Below, piece after piece: positions 1-11,883 of a stretch of 64,000 nucleotides of DNA (its first letter is position 1; each line of letters starts with the position of its first letter). The DNA is from Corynebacterium pseudogenitalium (lineage in GTDB: Bacteria > Actinomycetota > Actinomycetes > Mycobacteriales > Mycobacteriaceae). Location: the NCBI RefSeq assembly GCF_024453815.1, contig NZ_CP072934.1, forward strand, positions 1 to 64,000, in the 5' to 3' direction. Position numbers and translations under genes: made by a program. Under the pieces are notes generated by a model that did not search any database, had not been told where the DNA came from, and saw only the letters and a program-made list of their open reading frames with translations.

Positions 1-3
1 ACG

Positions 4-1527
4 TTGGCAGAGCAAGACATCGAAACGCTATGGCGCACCATCGTCGCTGACCTGCTGGCGCTGTCCACGCAGCCCAGCTCACAAGTCCCGACGCTCACCC
101 CGCAAGAACGCGCGTACCTTCAGCTCGTCCGCCCCGTCATGCTTGTCGACGGCTACGCCATCCTCTCCGCACCCCACGCCGCCGCGAAAACGGTGGTGGA
201 GCAGTCCCTGGCACCGCACATCACAGCGCTGCTGGCCTCCCACCTGGGTAAACACTGCACGCTGGCCGTCTCGATCCAGGCGCCAGAAGCCCCGGCAGCG
301 CCTTCAGCGCCACCAGCCCCCGAGGCCGTCGACCCGGCCCACATGACCCCCGGCGAGCAAATCCCAATGGGCCTCGACGAACTCGCCGAGATGCACGCCC
401 GCCAACAGCAACAACACCAGGCGCCAGCGCACCCGACCGTCCCTAAGCGAATCCCCCGCGAAAAGCCTGCCCACGACCCCGAGCGCGAGACCAGCCTCAA
501 CCCGAAGTACACCTTTGAGAACTTCGTCATCGGCTCCTCGAACCGCTTCGCCAACGGCGCCGCCGTCGCCGTCGCCGAGAACCCGGCCCGCGCCTACAAC
601 CCCCTGTTCATCTGGGGTGGCTCGGGCCTCGGCAAGACGCACCTGCTGCACGCCGCCGGCAACTACGCGCAGGTCCTGCAGCCGAACCTCCGCATCAAGT
701 ACGTCTCCTCCGAAGAGTTCACGAACGACTACATCAACTCCGTACGCGACGACCGCCAAGAAAGCTTCAAGCGCCGCTACCGCAACCTCGACATCCTGAT
801 GGTCGACGACATCCAGTTCCTCGAGGGCAAGGAAGGTACCCAGGAGGAGTTCTTCCACACCTTCAACGCGCTGCACCAGGCGAATAAGCAGATCATCCTG
901 TCGTCTGACCGCCCGCCGAAGCAGCTCACCACCCTCGAGGACCGCCTCCGCACCCGCTTCGAAGGCGGCCTGATCACCGACGTCCAGCCACCAGACCTGG
1001 AAACCCGCATCGCCATCCTTATGAAGAAGGCGGCCGCCGACGGCACGCAGGTCGACCACCAGGTGCTCGAGCTCATCGCCTCACAATTCGAGTCGTCGAT
1101 CCGCGAGCTCGAGGGTGCCCTCATCAGGGTCTCGGCCTACTCTTCCCTTATCGACGAGCCCATCACCCTCGACGTCGCCCAAGTCGCACTTCGCGACATC
1201 CTCCCCGACGAAGGCGACATCAACATCAACGCCTCCACCATCAAGGAGTACGCCGCCGAGTACTTCAACGTCACGATGGACCAGCTCATCGGCGCAGGTA
1301 AAACCCGCCAGGTGGCGCACGCCCGCCAGATCGCGATGTACCTGTGCCGCGAACTGACCGAACTCTCCCTCCCCAAGATCGGCGACGAGTTCGGCGGCAA
1401 GGACCACACCACCGTGATGTACGCGGACCGCAAGATCCGCAAGGAGATGACGGAGAACCGCGGCACCTACGACGAAATCCAGGAGCTCACCCAGATTATT
1501 AAGGCCCGCGCCCGCACCCTGCGCTAA
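4..1527 (+). CDS. dnaA: Chromosomal replication initiator DnaA
   Basis: DnaA is the AAA+ ATPase that binds DnaA boxes and melts oriC. The 507-residue product has an N-terminal domain I, a Pro/Ala/Gln-rich linker (about 85-150), and an AAA+ core with Walker [11 protein letters not shown] near 205-214 and Walker [10 protein letters not shown] near 264-272. The C-terminal DNA-binding domain carries the DnaA signature [12 protein letters not shown] near 467-478. The start is TTG at base 4, immediately inside the window, so its ribosome binding site cannot be judged and a slightly earlier start is possible. dnaN, recF, a dciA-type gene and gyrB follow, the classic actinobacterial origin order. Identity is certain; only the start is open. 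Confidence 0.97.
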   Translation: MAEQDIETLWRTIVADLLALSTQPSSQVPTLTPQERAYLQLVRPVMLVDGYAILSAPHAAAKTVVEQSLAPHITALLASHLGKHCTLAVSIQAPEAPAAPSAPPAPEAVDPAHMTPGEQIPMGLDELAEMHARQQQQHQAPAHPTVPKRIPREKPAHDPERETSLNPKYTFENFVIGSSNRFANGAAVAVAENPARAYNPLFIWGGSGLGKTHLLHAAGNYAQVLQPNLRIKYVSSEEFTNDYINSVRDDRQESFKRRYRNLDILMVDDIQFLEGKEGTQEEFFHTFNALHQANKQIILSSDRPPKQLTTLEDRLRTRFEGGLITDVQPPDLETRIAILMKKAAADGTQVDHQVLELIASQFESSIRELEGALIRVSAYSSLIDEPITLDVAQVALRDILPDEGDININASTIKEYAAEYFNVTMDQLIGAGKTRQVAHARQIAMYLCRELTELSLPKIGDEFGGKDHTTVMYADRKIRKEMTENRGTYDEIQELTQIIKARARTLR

Positions 1528-1551
1528 CTTTCGTCGCTCTCGGCGTCGCCC

Positions 1552-1627
1552 GCACCAAATTCCCTCACGCACCCCCAGCGACCTGGGGAAACACAAGCCC
1601 GACTCCCCAAATCCCGGAATTTGGTGC
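1552..1627. repeat. Dispersed repeat family A, unit at dnaA 3' end
   Basis: A 76-base unit opens with GCACCAAATTCC and closes with GGAATTTGGTGC, which are exact inverted repeats. It has an internal GACCTGGGG block. Related units lie at 22611-22688, 22798-22874, 22891-22970, 34444-34519 and 53566-53641, and partial units flank both IS elements. No reading frame is conserved among them. It resembles a REP or MITE-like element; mobility is inference. Confidence 0.75.
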
Positions 1628-1641
1628 CCCACCTGGTCTCT

Positions 1642-1700
1642 CAGTGCCAAAAGACGCACCCACTTTTGACTAGCCCTTTTTCTGCCAGGCGCTTTGAACA
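1642..1700. repeat. Dispersed repeat family B, truncated unit
   Basis: The segment begins AGTGCCAAAAGACGCAC and continues with CTAGCCC and CCAGGCG blocks, matching the left part of the full unit at 31000-31088. The matching right terminus (GCGTCCTTTGGCACT type) is missing here, so this copy is truncated. Confidence 0.6.
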
Positions 1701-2248
1701 CCTAGTCCATATCAGATTGCGACATTTGACACTCCCTCCTCCCGCACCCTAAAAATCCATCCACAGACTTATCCACACCTGTGTAATTACACCGTTGTAA
1801 TTCACATTCAGGGGAGAAACACCTAAGTGACCCGCACCACAAAGAGACACACATCACACACCACAGCCCTTGTGGATAACGTGTGAATCCCCCAGTGGAC
1901 AACCCTTCCCGAGTTGTGCACAGATCAAATTACAGAAAATCTATCCACAAGCGCCCGGAGTTATCCACATTTCTTCCACAGGCAATTGCACACCCTGTTT
2001 TCGCGTTCCGACCACGGCGAATTCGTGTAATTCCACAGATTGCACAGGACTTATTGTTGTTCCCAAGGTTTTTACTTGTAATTCCTAGAGTAGAAAGGGG
2101 AGCTGTGCAGAACGGCGCACAAACGACCAACGCCCCAAAAAGCCATGAGCCAGGCGTGTGAAAACTCGAATGACAAAAAGCCCGTCCCCGCCTAAAGTGA
2201 GAACGTAATTACAAGAATCTCTACGTACTGCAAGGAGCCCGTGTCACT

Positions 2249-3454
2249 ATGGCGGACATCCAAGACAACTTGAATTCCAACGTTTCCTTCCGCGTGCACA
2301 AGGAGGACCTGTCGGACGCGGTGGCGTGGGTTGCTCGGATGTTGCCTACGAAGAACACGCAGCCGATTCTTCGCGCGGTGTTGATTACGGCGTCGGATGA
2401 GGGTTTGGAGTTCGCGGGCTTCGATTATGAGGTGTCGTCGCGGGTGCGGATTGCGGCTGAGGTGGATACGCCTGGTCGCGTTGCGGTGGCGGGCAAGTTG
2501 TTGTCTGACATTGTTGCGAATATGCCGAATCAGCCGGTTGAGGTTTCTACGAGTGACACAAAGTTGCTTCTCGACGGCGGCTCCGCCCACTTCGAGCTGC
2601 CTTTGATGCCGTTGGACGATTATCCGCAGTTGCCGCAGTTGCCTGAGGTGACTGGCACGATCGGTTCGGAGGACCTCAGTGGCGCGGTGATGCAGGTGGC
2701 TGCCGCGGCGGGTAAGGATGACACGTTGCCGATGCTGACTGGTATCCACATTGAGGTGGAGGGTTCGACGTTGCACTTGACGGCGACGGACCGTTTCCGG
2801 TTGGCGTTGCGTTCGTTGGAGTGGTCGCCTGCTGGTGAGGGGGTGCAGGCGAAGCTGCTGGTGCCGGCGAAGACGTTGTTGGATAACGCGCGGACGTTGG
2901 ATACGCAGTTGGAGGAGCCGGTGCAGATTGCCGTTGGTGGCGTCGATAATGTGGGCGCGGACGGCTTGTTTGGTTTGCATGCGGGCAATCGTGAGACGAC
3001 GACGCGTATGTTGGATGCGGATTTCCCGAATGTGCAGCCGTTGTTGCCGAAGGCGCATACGTCGATGGCGTCGGTGGAGGTGGCTCCGTTGCTGGAGGCG
3101 ATTCGCCGTGTGTCGTTGGTGGCGGATCGGAATGCGCAGTTGAGGTTGCATTTTTCGGAGGGTCAGGTGACGTTGTTTGCGTCGGGGGCTGATTCTGGTG
3201 AGGCGTCGGAGTCGATTCCTGCGCAGTTTGTGGGGGAGGATGAGCTGCTGATTGCGTTTAATGCTGGTTATTTGCGTGATGGTTTGTCGGTGATTGGGAC
3301 GGATCGTGCGGTGTTTGGGTTTACGGAGTCGTCGCGTCCGGCGATTATGATTCCGGAGCCGGAGTCGTTGCCGGAGAAGGGTGATGATGGGTTGTTCCCG
3401 ACGCCGGAGACGAATTTCACGTATTTGTTGATGCCGGTTCGTCTGCCGGGCTAG
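2249..3454 (+). CDS. dnaN: DNA polymerase III sliding clamp (beta subunit)
   Basis: DnaN is the ring-shaped clamp that tethers DNA polymerase III to the template. The 401-residue product has the three-fold clamp layout along its whole length and ends with YLLMPVRLPG, close to the family's usual MPMR-type C-terminus. ATG at 2249 is preceded by AAGGAG at 2232-2237. The GTG at 2241 is out of frame, so it is not an alternative start. It follows oriC, and recF begins 9 bases downstream, so the two are probably cotranscribed. Confidence 0.97.
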   Translation: MADIQDNLNSNVSFRVHKEDLSDAVAWVARMLPTKNTQPILRAVLITASDEGLEFAGFDYEVSSRVRIAAEVDTPGRVAVAGKLLSDIVANMPNQPVEVSTSDTKLLLDGGSAHFELPLMPLDDYPQLPQLPEVTGTIGSEDLSGAVMQVAAAAGKDDTLPMLTGIHIEVEGSTLHLTATDRFRLALRSLEWSPAGEGVQAKLLVPAKTLLDNARTLDTQLEEPVQIAVGGVDNVGADGLFGLHAGNRETTTRMLDADFPNVQPLLPKAHTSMASVEVAPLLEAIRRVSLVADRNAQLRLHFSEGQVTLFASGADSGEASESIPAQFVGEDELLIAFNAGYLRDGLSVIGTDRAVFGFTESSRPAIMIPEPESLPEKGDDGLFPTPETNFTYLLMPVRLPG

Positions 3455-3463
3455 TTTGCCACA

Positions 3464-4642
3464 ATGTACGTTTCGGAGCTTGACCTGCGTGATTTCCGTT
3501 CGTGGCGGGAGTTGCATGTGGATTTGGAGCCGGGCGTCACGGTGTTTTCTGGCCGTAATGGGCATGGGAAGACGAACGTTGTGGAGGCGGTGCGGTATAC
3601 GTCGATGCTCGGGAGTCACCGGGTGGCTACGGACGCTCCGCTGATCCATTCGGGGGCGAGTGATGCGCGCGTGTCGGCGACGACGGTGAATGAGGGGCGC
3701 GCGCTGACGACGCATCTGTTGATTAAGGCGAGTGGGGCGAATCAGGCGCAGATTAATAGGACGCGGTTGAAGTCGGCGCGTGAGTTGCTGGGTGTGTTGC
3801 GGACGGTGATGTTTTCGCCGGAGGATTTGCGTTTGGTGAATGGGGAGCCGGGGGATCGTCGCCGGTTTTTGGATGCGTTGGCGGCGGTGCGTACGCCACG
3901 CCATGGTGGGGTGAAGGCGGATTATGACAAGGTGTTGCGCCAGCGTAACGCGTTGTTGCGTTCGCAGAATATGGCGTTGCGCCGCGGTTATGGGGATGCG
4001 GCGGGCGCGGGTGCGTTGAGCACGTTGGATGCGTGGGATGCGCAGTTGGCGCGCTATGGGGCGCAGGTGCTGGCGGGCAGGCTTTTGCTTGTCGACGCCC
4101 TCTCCGAACCCATCACGGAGTCCTATGCGTCGGTGGCGCCGGAGTCGCGTGCGGCGTCGGTGGAGTATACGTCGACGCTGGATCGGGCGGTGTTGGAGTT
4201 GACGGGGGAGGCGTCGCGGGATCCGCAGGTGTTGGAGGCGGCGATGTTGTCGGAGTTGGGGAGGCGTCGAAAAGAGGAGATTGAGCGCGGCTCAACGCTG
4301 GTTGGTCCGCACCGGGATGACCTGGTGTTGATGCTGGGTCAGCAGCCGGCGAAGGGGTACGCGTCGCATGGGGAAACGTGGTCGTTTGCGCTGAGTATGC
4401 ACTTGGCGGAGTACCGCTTGTTGGCTGGTGAGGGCACGGATCCGGTGCTGATTCTGGATGATGTGTTTGCGGAGTTGGACGCGAAGCGCCGTGAGCGGTT
4501 GGTGCACGTGGCGGAGTCGGCGGAGCAGGTGTTGATTACGGCGGCGGTCGGGGATGACTTGCCGGGCAACCTTGATGGGGCGGTGACGGCGCGGTATCAC
4601 GTGCGGATGGAGGAGGGGGTGTCCCATATTGAGCGAGCGTGA
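3464..4642 (+). CDS. recF: DNA replication/repair protein RecF
   Basis: RecF is an SMC-like ATPase that loads RecA at gapped DNA in the RecFOR pathway. The 392-residue product carries Walker [10 protein letters not shown] near residues 30-38, the family block [20 protein letters not shown] near 117-136, and Walker [13 protein letters not shown] near 328-339. The length is typical. Its last 14 bases overlap the next gene, which suggests translational coupling within the dnaN-recF-dciA unit. Confidence 0.96.
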   Translation: MYVSELDLRDFRSWRELHVDLEPGVTVFSGRNGHGKTNVVEAVRYTSMLGSHRVATDAPLIHSGASDARVSATTVNEGRALTTHLLIKASGANQAQINRTRLKSARELLGVLRTVMFSPEDLRLVNGEPGDRRRFLDALAAVRTPRHGGVKADYDKVLRQRNALLRSQNMALRRGYGDAAGAGALSTLDAWDAQLARYGAQVLAGRLLLVDALSEPITESYASVAPESRAASVEYTSTLDRAVLELTGEASRDPQVLEAAMLSELGRRRKEEIERGSTLVGPHRDDLVLMLGQQPAKGYASHGETWSFALSMHLAEYRLLAGEGTDPVLILDDVFAELDAKRRERLVHVAESAEQVLITAAVGDDLPGNLDGAVTARYHVRMEEGVSHIERA

Positions 4643-5228
4643 CCTGGTGGGCACCACCTTTGATCAGCTGCGGCGCACGGCGAAGCGGCGCGGCGGGAGG
4701 TTGCCGGATTTGTCGAAGCAGGGAACGAGCGTGGTGCCGCGCCGCAGCCAGGGCAAGGGCCGTCCGGTGAAGGATATTACGGTGCCGGGGCTGCACTTTG
4801 AGCAGGAGGAGCGCAGGCCGTGGTTGGAGCGGGGTCGGCCGACGGGCAAGGATGGCCGGGCGTTGCCGCGCAGTTACAAGGTGAAGTCGTTTTCGTCGCT
4901 GTTGGGCAAGGAGATCCGGAAGCGCGATTGGACGGAGAACATGGCGTACGGCTGGGTGATGGGCAATTGGGAGGGCCTGGTCGGCGCGAAGATCGCGGAG
5001 CATACGAAGGTGGAGATGATCAAGGACGGCGAGGTCTTCATCACGTGTACGACGACGGCGTGGGCGACGCAGCTGAAGTACATGCAGTCGACGGTGCTGC
5101 ACGCGATCGCGGAGAAGGTGGGCCCGGATGTGATCCGGAAGCTGCACATTTATGGGCCGCGGGTGAAGAGTTGGCGCTATGGTCCGCTGCACGTGAAGGG
5201 GCGGGGTCCGAGGGACACGTACGGGTAG
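4629..5228 (+). CDS. dciA: DUF721/DciA-family protein
   Basis: The 199-residue product belongs to the DUF721 family, whose founding actinobacterial member (Rv0004-like) was shown to be DciA, a protein needed for replicative helicase function. The N-terminus is basic and low in complexity. The conserved DUF721 region follows from about residue 90 ([19 protein letters not shown], then a hydrophobic [11 protein letters not shown] strand). The chosen start is TTG at 4629, inside recF; no strong ATG start is available upstream of the conserved part. Its place between recF and gyrB is the conserved actinobacterial position. Confidence 0.88.
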   Translation: MSERDLVGTTFDQLRRTAKRRGGRLPDLSKQGTSVVPRRSQGKGRPVKDITVPGLHFEQEERRPWLERGRPTGKDGRALPRSYKVKSFSSLLGKEIRKRDWTENMAYGWVMGNWEGLVGAKIAEHTKVEMIKDGEVFITCTTTAWATQLKYMQSTVLHAIAEKVGPDVIRKLHIYGPRVKSWRYGPLHVKGRGPRDTYG

Positions 5229-5278
5229 TCGTGGGGTTTGGTGTCCTGTTTTACGTGTAAGATGGGACGGGTTAATGA

Positions 5279-7791
<2,513 letters not shown>

Positions 7792-7809
7792 GCCGTTGAT
7801 TGTATGACA

Positions 7810-7838
7810 AATGCGACCTGCCCCCGGCAGGTCGCATT
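7810..7838. terminator. Hairpin between minus-strand genes
   Basis: AATGCGACCTGCC and GGCAGGTCGCATT form a perfect 13-bp stem around a 3-base loop. It lies downstream of the 7949-8335 gene and just upstream of the 7791 start. There is no long T run on either side, so terminator is the likeliest role but not proven. Confidence 0.55.
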
Positions 7839-7948
7839 GTTACGTTGAGCGTTGCGGCTCTTCCGCCACAGCAGTCACACAGGACACTGTAACCACAACA
7901 GGAACAAACTTATCATGAGTCACAGCGGTTACATATTTGGGGTGGGGT

Positions 7949-8335
7949 TTAGACCTTGGGCAGCATCTTCTGCAGCTCGTTGAGGTCGATCTTGGAGAAG
8001 TCGAAAATACGGTTACCCTGGGAGGATCCCATCACGCCCGAGAACCCGGCCTGGCGCGCGAGGTCGTCGACGGCTGCGCGCAGTGGGGGGACGGCGTCGA
8101 CAATTACTTGGCCAACCAGCAGGGTGAGCAGCGCCGCGATGGTCAGCGAGACCGGCGCCGAGCCCGTGTATGCGCTGCCAAGCGGTGGCTGCTTTGGTGG
8201 GGTGACGGTCGGCGTGATCACCGGCGTCGGTTTGGAGGATCCGGAGGACCCCGATGGAGCGGTGGTGGCTTGCGGCGCGACGATCAGCGACGCCGTAAGC
8301 CCGCCGGCGAGGACGAGAGCACTCATTTTCTTCAT
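7949..8335 (-). CDS. Small secreted/membrane protein, partner of the surface protein
   Basis: The 128-residue product starts with a signal peptide (MKKMSALVLAGGLTASLIVA, then APQATTAPSG) and a Pro/Thr/Ser linker. A hydrophobic stretch VSLTIAALLTLLVGQVIVDAV near 63-83 follows, then a short amphipathic tail ending LNELQKMLPKV. It starts 33 bases after the 957-residue surface protein gene on the same strand, so the two are probably one transcript. Short companion proteins of this kind near corynebacterial repeat-domain surface proteins suggest an accessory role in display, but that is inference. Confidence 0.75.
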   Translation of the reverse strand: MKKMSALVLAGGLTASLIVAPQATTAPSGSSGSSKPTPVITPTVTPPKQPPLGSAYTGSAPVSLTIAALLTLLVGQVIVDAVPPLRAAVDDLARQAGFSGVMGSSQGNRIFDFSKIDLNELQKMLPKV

Positions 8336-8368
8336 AGTGCTTAGAATATCGTCCCCGCGCGAACGGTG

Positions 8369-11242
8369 TTAGCGAAGCAGCGCGTTGATGTCGACGTACT
8401 GCAGCACATAGTTCGCCGCGCCGGCCAGCAGACCGAGCAGCGCGAGCACGCCAACCACGATGCCGATGGTCGCACCCGTGCTCGAGCCCTCCTCGTTCGA
8501 GGAGGAGCTGCTGGAGCCATCGCTACTCGATCCGGTGTCACCACCCTTATCGACGTCCGCAACCGTGGCCTTCAGCTTGTACTCCTTTGTGGACCAGTCA
8601 GGGAACGTCGCGGTGACGGTGTAGTCGATGGAGGCGCCAGGCTTCGCGTCCGCCGGAGGCGTGATAGTGACCTCACCCGTGCGCGGGTCGGTGGCGAACT
8701 TCCAGCCCTCGTAGGTGCCGTTCGGGCCCGTGAACTTCGTGCCCGCCGGAACGTTGCCGCTCGGACGCTGCACGATCGTGTCGCCGGCGTTCACCTTCGG
8801 CTGTTCAAAGTCGACGTTAGTCTTGTCCGCCTGCGATTCCTTCGGCTTCGCTGGCGTCGTCGTGCCCGTTGGCTGCTCGCTCGTCGGCTGCTCGCTGGTG
8901 GACGGCGCCGTGGTGGTGCGCTCCACGTAGACGGTGACTTCGTGAATCTGCCTCGACTTGTCTGGGAAGACCACGGTGACAGGGAAGCTCACAGTGGTAC
9001 CAACCGTCGCGTTTGCTGGTGCAGTAATTCGAATCTCACCAGTCTGGCTGTTCGTGGTGGCGGACCATCCTTGCTGCGACCCGCTCGGCCCGTTGAACTT
9101 CGTGCCCGCCGGGAATTCGCCCTTCGGCTTCAGCGTCACGGACTCGCCCGCGTGCACCGGCGTGCGCGCGTACTCAATCTTGGTCGTCTCATTCTGTGGC
9201 CTCGAAGGCTTCGTCGAGGTAGTTGGAGTCGTCTCACTTGTCGACGCCTCTTCGCTTGTCCGCGGCGCGGACTCCTTCGTGGTCGTCGTTGCCTTGGTTG
9301 TTGGCGTTGCCTTGGTAGTCGACGTGGCCGGGGTGGTCGTCTCCGGGGTGGTGGACTTCTCGGTTGTCCGCGGCGCGGACGTGGTCGGCTCGGTCGTCTT
9401 GTCCGAAGTCGTCGGCGTAGTCGTTGACGGGTCGGTTGTCCGCGGGGCGGACTCCTCCGAAGTCGGCGTGGACTCCTCAGACGTGGATGGCTCTGTCGTC
9501 TTGTCCGAAGTCGTCGGTTTCGTCGTCGTAGCCTCTTCGCTTGTCCGTGGCGTGGACGGTTCCGTGGTTTTTTCCGAAGTCGCCGGGTCGGTTGTCCGCG
9601 GCGCGGACTCCTCCGAAGTCGGCGTGGACTCCTTGGTGGAGGTCGTCGGAGTAGTCGTCTCCTTTGCCTTCACGGTGACGTGGAATTTCGTCTCCTGCTT
9701 GGAGCCGTCGCGGAAGTAGATCTCGAGGGGAACCGTGAAGTCGAAGTCACGGGCGTGGCTTGGTACTTCAACGGAGACAGCGCCGTCCTTGTCGGTATTG
9801 ACCTTCACACCGTTGACGCTCTGGTTCTTCGGGCCGTTGACGATGGCACCGGTCGGCAGGGATTCAGCTGGTTTGAACACGTGGTTCTCGCCGGCCTTGA
9901 TGGTCACGTCCTTGTAGGTCACCTTGAACTTTTCGGACTCGGGATTGGTTGGCGCCTCGAAGAGGACGACGGCGCTGGTGACGGTGCGGGAACCGTCGGG
10001 GAACTCGACGCGGATAGGCACGTTGATCTGGGTGCCTGCGCGGGTGCCCTCTGGGGTTTTGACGGTCACCACACCGGTCGATGGCTCAATGCTGATCTCC
10101 CATCCCGTTGGTGGCGTTGCGTTCATGGCGAACTTGGTGCCGTCCGGCACATCTTTGAGTGCAGGAGTGATGGTGGCGGTCTCATCAGCGGGCGTATTGG
10201 TCACTGGATAATCGACGTTGGCCTTGCTGGACTGCCAGACGGGGTCCTTGGTCACCTCGACCTTGGCTTGTACGAAGTCTTGGGAGTCGTCGGAGTAGGT
10301 GACGATGACAGGCACATTCACGACCGCACCGGCAGCGAGCGGCTCCTTTGGCTTCGCGGTGATGGTGCCGTTGGTGGCGTCGATAGACAGGTCCCATAGC
10401 TTGGACTCGCCGACGATCTTGAACGTGGTGCCTTCCGGCAGCTCAGCCGTCTGCTTGACGGTGGCTGTTTCGTTGCCCGCGATCTGCTCCGTTGGGTAGG
10501 ACGGGGTGTGCTTCGCGGCGAGGCGGTCGGATGACGGGGTGGTGTTGCCGTGCTTGTCGGCGACGGATACTTTGGCGTGCTTGACGTCGGAGGAGCCGTC
10601 GGGAAACTCGGCGCGAACTGGGATGGAGATCCAGGAACCATATCCAATATCGCCGGCCTTGACGGTGACGGCGCCGGTGGCCTCCTCGACGCTGACGTCC
10701 CACTTCTCAATTTTGTCGCTGTTGAGGTAGAACTTCGTACCCTGCGGGAACTTGCCGGTAGGCGTGACGGTGACGCTCTCCTTCGGCTGGACGAGCGAAT
10801 CTTTGTATTCGATCGTGGCGGTGTTGGCGTTGTTGTTTCCGCCGGGAACGACGGTGACCTCGGTGTCATAGGTGGCCGTGGATTTGTCTGCAAAGAGGAC
10901 GAAGACACGGTAGCGCAGTCCCTGGCCGGGGCGCAGCTTCGGTGCGGCCTCGATGGTAACGGCACCCGTCTTTTCGTCGGTGGTCAGCTTCCAGCCGTCG
11001 ATGCTGGTCGGGCCGACGGCCTTGGCGCCCTCTGGGAGAGGGACGCTCGGTTCGACGGTGATGGTGTCGCCTGCGGTGATTTCGGCGTCGCGCCATTCGC
11101 GCGCCTCCTGAGACTGAGACGCCGCAGACGCCGAATCAGACGCAGCAGCGGTCTCTTCCGCGCGCAGCTGCGGCGCGGCCAGGCCGGCGCCGATCAGCGC
11201 TGCGGTGGTTGCCAGTACAGCGGTGTACTTTGTAGCGTTCAT
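8369..11242 (-). CDS. Repeat-domain surface protein (Rib/YPDG-like)
   Basis: The 957-residue protein has a signal peptide (first 28 or so residues, ending near LRAEE). About seven roughly 85-residue beta-sandwich repeats follow, each with a P-x-G-T-K-F strand, a GW-type strand, a T-G-x-V/I-T-(V/I) strand and a FPDGS/FPDWS-like strand, as in Rib/alpha and YPDG repeats. Five repeats precede a Ser/Thr/Glu-rich linker (about 525-690) made of SEESAPRTT-like units, and two follow it. The C-terminus is a Ser-rich stretch plus one membrane segment (TIGIVVGVLALLGLLAGAA) and a short tail, with no LPxTG motif. ATG at 11242 has GGAGG upstream. Likely a cell-envelope adhesin or stalk. Confidence 0.88.
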   Translation of the reverse strand: MNATKYTAVLATTAALIGAGLAAPQLRAEETAAASDSASAASQSQEAREWRDAEITAGDTITVEPSVPLPEGAKAVGPTSIDGWKLTTDEKTGAVTIEAAPKLRPGQGLRYRVFVLFADKSTATYDTEVTVVPGGNNNANTATIEYKDSLVQPKESVTVTPTGKFPQGTKFYLNSDKIEKWDVSVEEATGAVTVKAGDIGYGSWISIPVRAEFPDGSSDVKHAKVSVADKHGNTTPSSDRLAAKHTPSYPTEQIAGNETATVKQTAELPEGTTFKIVGESKLWDLSIDATNGTITAKPKEPLAAGAVVNVPVIVTYSDDSQDFVQAKVEVTKDPVWQSSKANVDYPVTNTPADETATITPALKDVPDGTKFAMNATPPTGWEISIEPSTGVVTVKTPEGTRAGTQINVPIRVEFPDGSRTVTSAVVLFEAPTNPESEKFKVTYKDVTIKAGENHVFKPAESLPTGAIVNGPKNQSVNGVKVNTDKDGAVSVEVPSHARDFDFTVPLEIYFRDGSKQETKFHVTVKAKETTTPTTSTKESTPTSEESAPRTTDPATSEKTTEPSTPRTSEEATTTKPTTSDKTTEPSTSEESTPTSEESAPRTTDPSTTTPTTSDKTTEPTTSAPRTTEKSTTPETTTPATSTTKATPTTKATTTTKESAPRTSEEASTSETTPTTSTKPSRPQNETTKIEYARTPVHAGESVTLKPKGEFPAGTKFNGPSGSQQGWSATTNSQTGEIRITAPANATVGTTVSFPVTVVFPDKSRQIHEVTVYVERTTTAPSTSEQPTSEQPTGTTTPAKPKESQADKTNVDFEQPKVNAGDTIVQRPSGNVPAGTKFTGPNGTYEGWKFATDPRTGEVTITPPADAKPGASIDYTVTATFPDWSTKEYKLKATVADVDKGGDTGSSSDGSSSSSSNEEGSSTGATIGIVVGVLALLGLLAGAANYVLQYVDINALLR

Positions 11243-11309
11243 TGTTCCTCCACCAAGTGTTCTCTAATGGTCCGTGTAAATAGTTGCCAGTGTAGGAGAA
11301 AGTACGCGA

Positions 11310-11579
11310 TTACGCTTCCTCGACCCACCGCAAATAGGTGGTGCCGGCGACGTCAGCGAAGGCGTCGTTGGCTCCGGTCAGGGGGCACAGGGCCCGGATC
11401 GTGTCGGCGAGGCCGCGGGCGGCGGCGTGTGCGGTGTCGTAGACGGGCACGCCGTGGAGGTGGGCGCCGGGGACGGCGGCGCAGGCGCATAGTGCGGCGA
11501 AGGAACGTATTCGCACCTTATATATATGCGCGCATTCGTCGGCGATGGCCAGCAGCTGCTCACTGCTTAAGCTACGCAT
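11310..11579 (-). CDS. Fic/Doc-like protein with degenerate active site
   Basis: The 89-residue product resembles Doc-type (death-on-curing) toxins. It has an SLSSEQLLAIAD start, a GVPVYDTAHAAARGLADTIRAL helix, and CPLTGANDAFADVAGTTYLRW where family members have HPFxDGNKR followed by A...L. The catalytic His is Cys, the Gly-Asn pair is shifted and the Arg is absent, so classical AMP- or phosphotransfer activity is unlikely. ATG at 11579 overlaps the antitoxin-like gene stop by 8 bases (GATGCGTAG), a typical toxin-antitoxin arrangement. Longer readings that start at 11663 lie inside the partner gene in another frame. Confidence 0.6.
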   Translation of the reverse strand: MRSLSSEQLLAIADECAHIYKVRIRSFAALCACAAVPGAHLHGVPVYDTAHAAARGLADTIRALCPLTGANDAFADVAGTTYLRWVEEA

Positions 11580-11787
11580 CGCGGGCCTGCCGGATGCGGC
11601 GTTCGGTGTGGGCGTATTCCTGCAGGGTGGTGCGGGCGAGGTTGGTAATGGTGGCGTCGTCAAGAAGGCGGGAGGCAGCGGTGACGATGGCGCGGCGGGC
11701 GGCCTCTTGCTTGGAGCAGCCCCATGCGGAGGCGAGCATGATGAGTGCTGTGTCTTCGTCTGTGCTGAGTCGTAGCGTCATGGCCAT
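11572..11787 (-). CDS. Ribbon-helix-helix antitoxin-like protein
   Basis: The 71-residue protein starts MAMTLRLSTDEDTALIMLA and continues with the helix-turn-helix SKQEAARRAIVTAASRLL, the layout of a ribbon-helix-helix (CopG/Phd-partner type) DNA-binding domain. A slightly later ATG at 11781 is equally possible. Its stop overlaps the start of the Fic-like gene, and the gene is divergent from gyrA 97 bases away. Probably the antitoxin and autoregulator of the pair. Confidence 0.68.
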   Translation of the reverse strand: MAMTLRLSTDEDTALIMLASAWGCSKQEAARRAIVTAASRLLDDATITNLARTTLQEYAHTERRIRQARDA

Positions 11788-11883
11788 GCCGCGATGGTAT
11801 CAGAGTGATACCACGGCGCAGGGGTGATTCGGTGCACAAGGCGCTAGAATCGGTAGGAACTAATGTTTGACGAAAGGTGAGCA

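Larger units (their letters stand above)
1528..2248. other. oriC region (dnaA-dnaN intergenic) with DnaA boxes
   Basis: This 721-base gap holds the replication origin. Perfect DnaA boxes (TTATCCACA) lie at 1769-1777 and 1961-1969 on the plus strand and at 1871-1879 on the minus strand. CTATCCACA at 1941-1949 has one mismatch, and weaker CCACA-type half sites lie between them. The AT-richer tract at about 1985-2090 is a plausible unwinding region. The first 170 bases instead hold two dispersed repeat units, listed separately. Position between dnaA and dnaN is the known actinobacterial oriC site; the box calls are direct reading. Confidence 0.9.

Noticed and set aside
2192..3904. 570-codon minus-strand frame opposite dnaN and recF
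   Set aside because: Arg/His/Gln-rich shadow composition with no domain, crossing two certain genes.
7888..7933. TGTAACC...GGTTACA inverted repeat after the small secreted gene
   Set aside because: Seven-base arms separated by 32 bases are short for either a terminator or an operator; kept out as unsupported.
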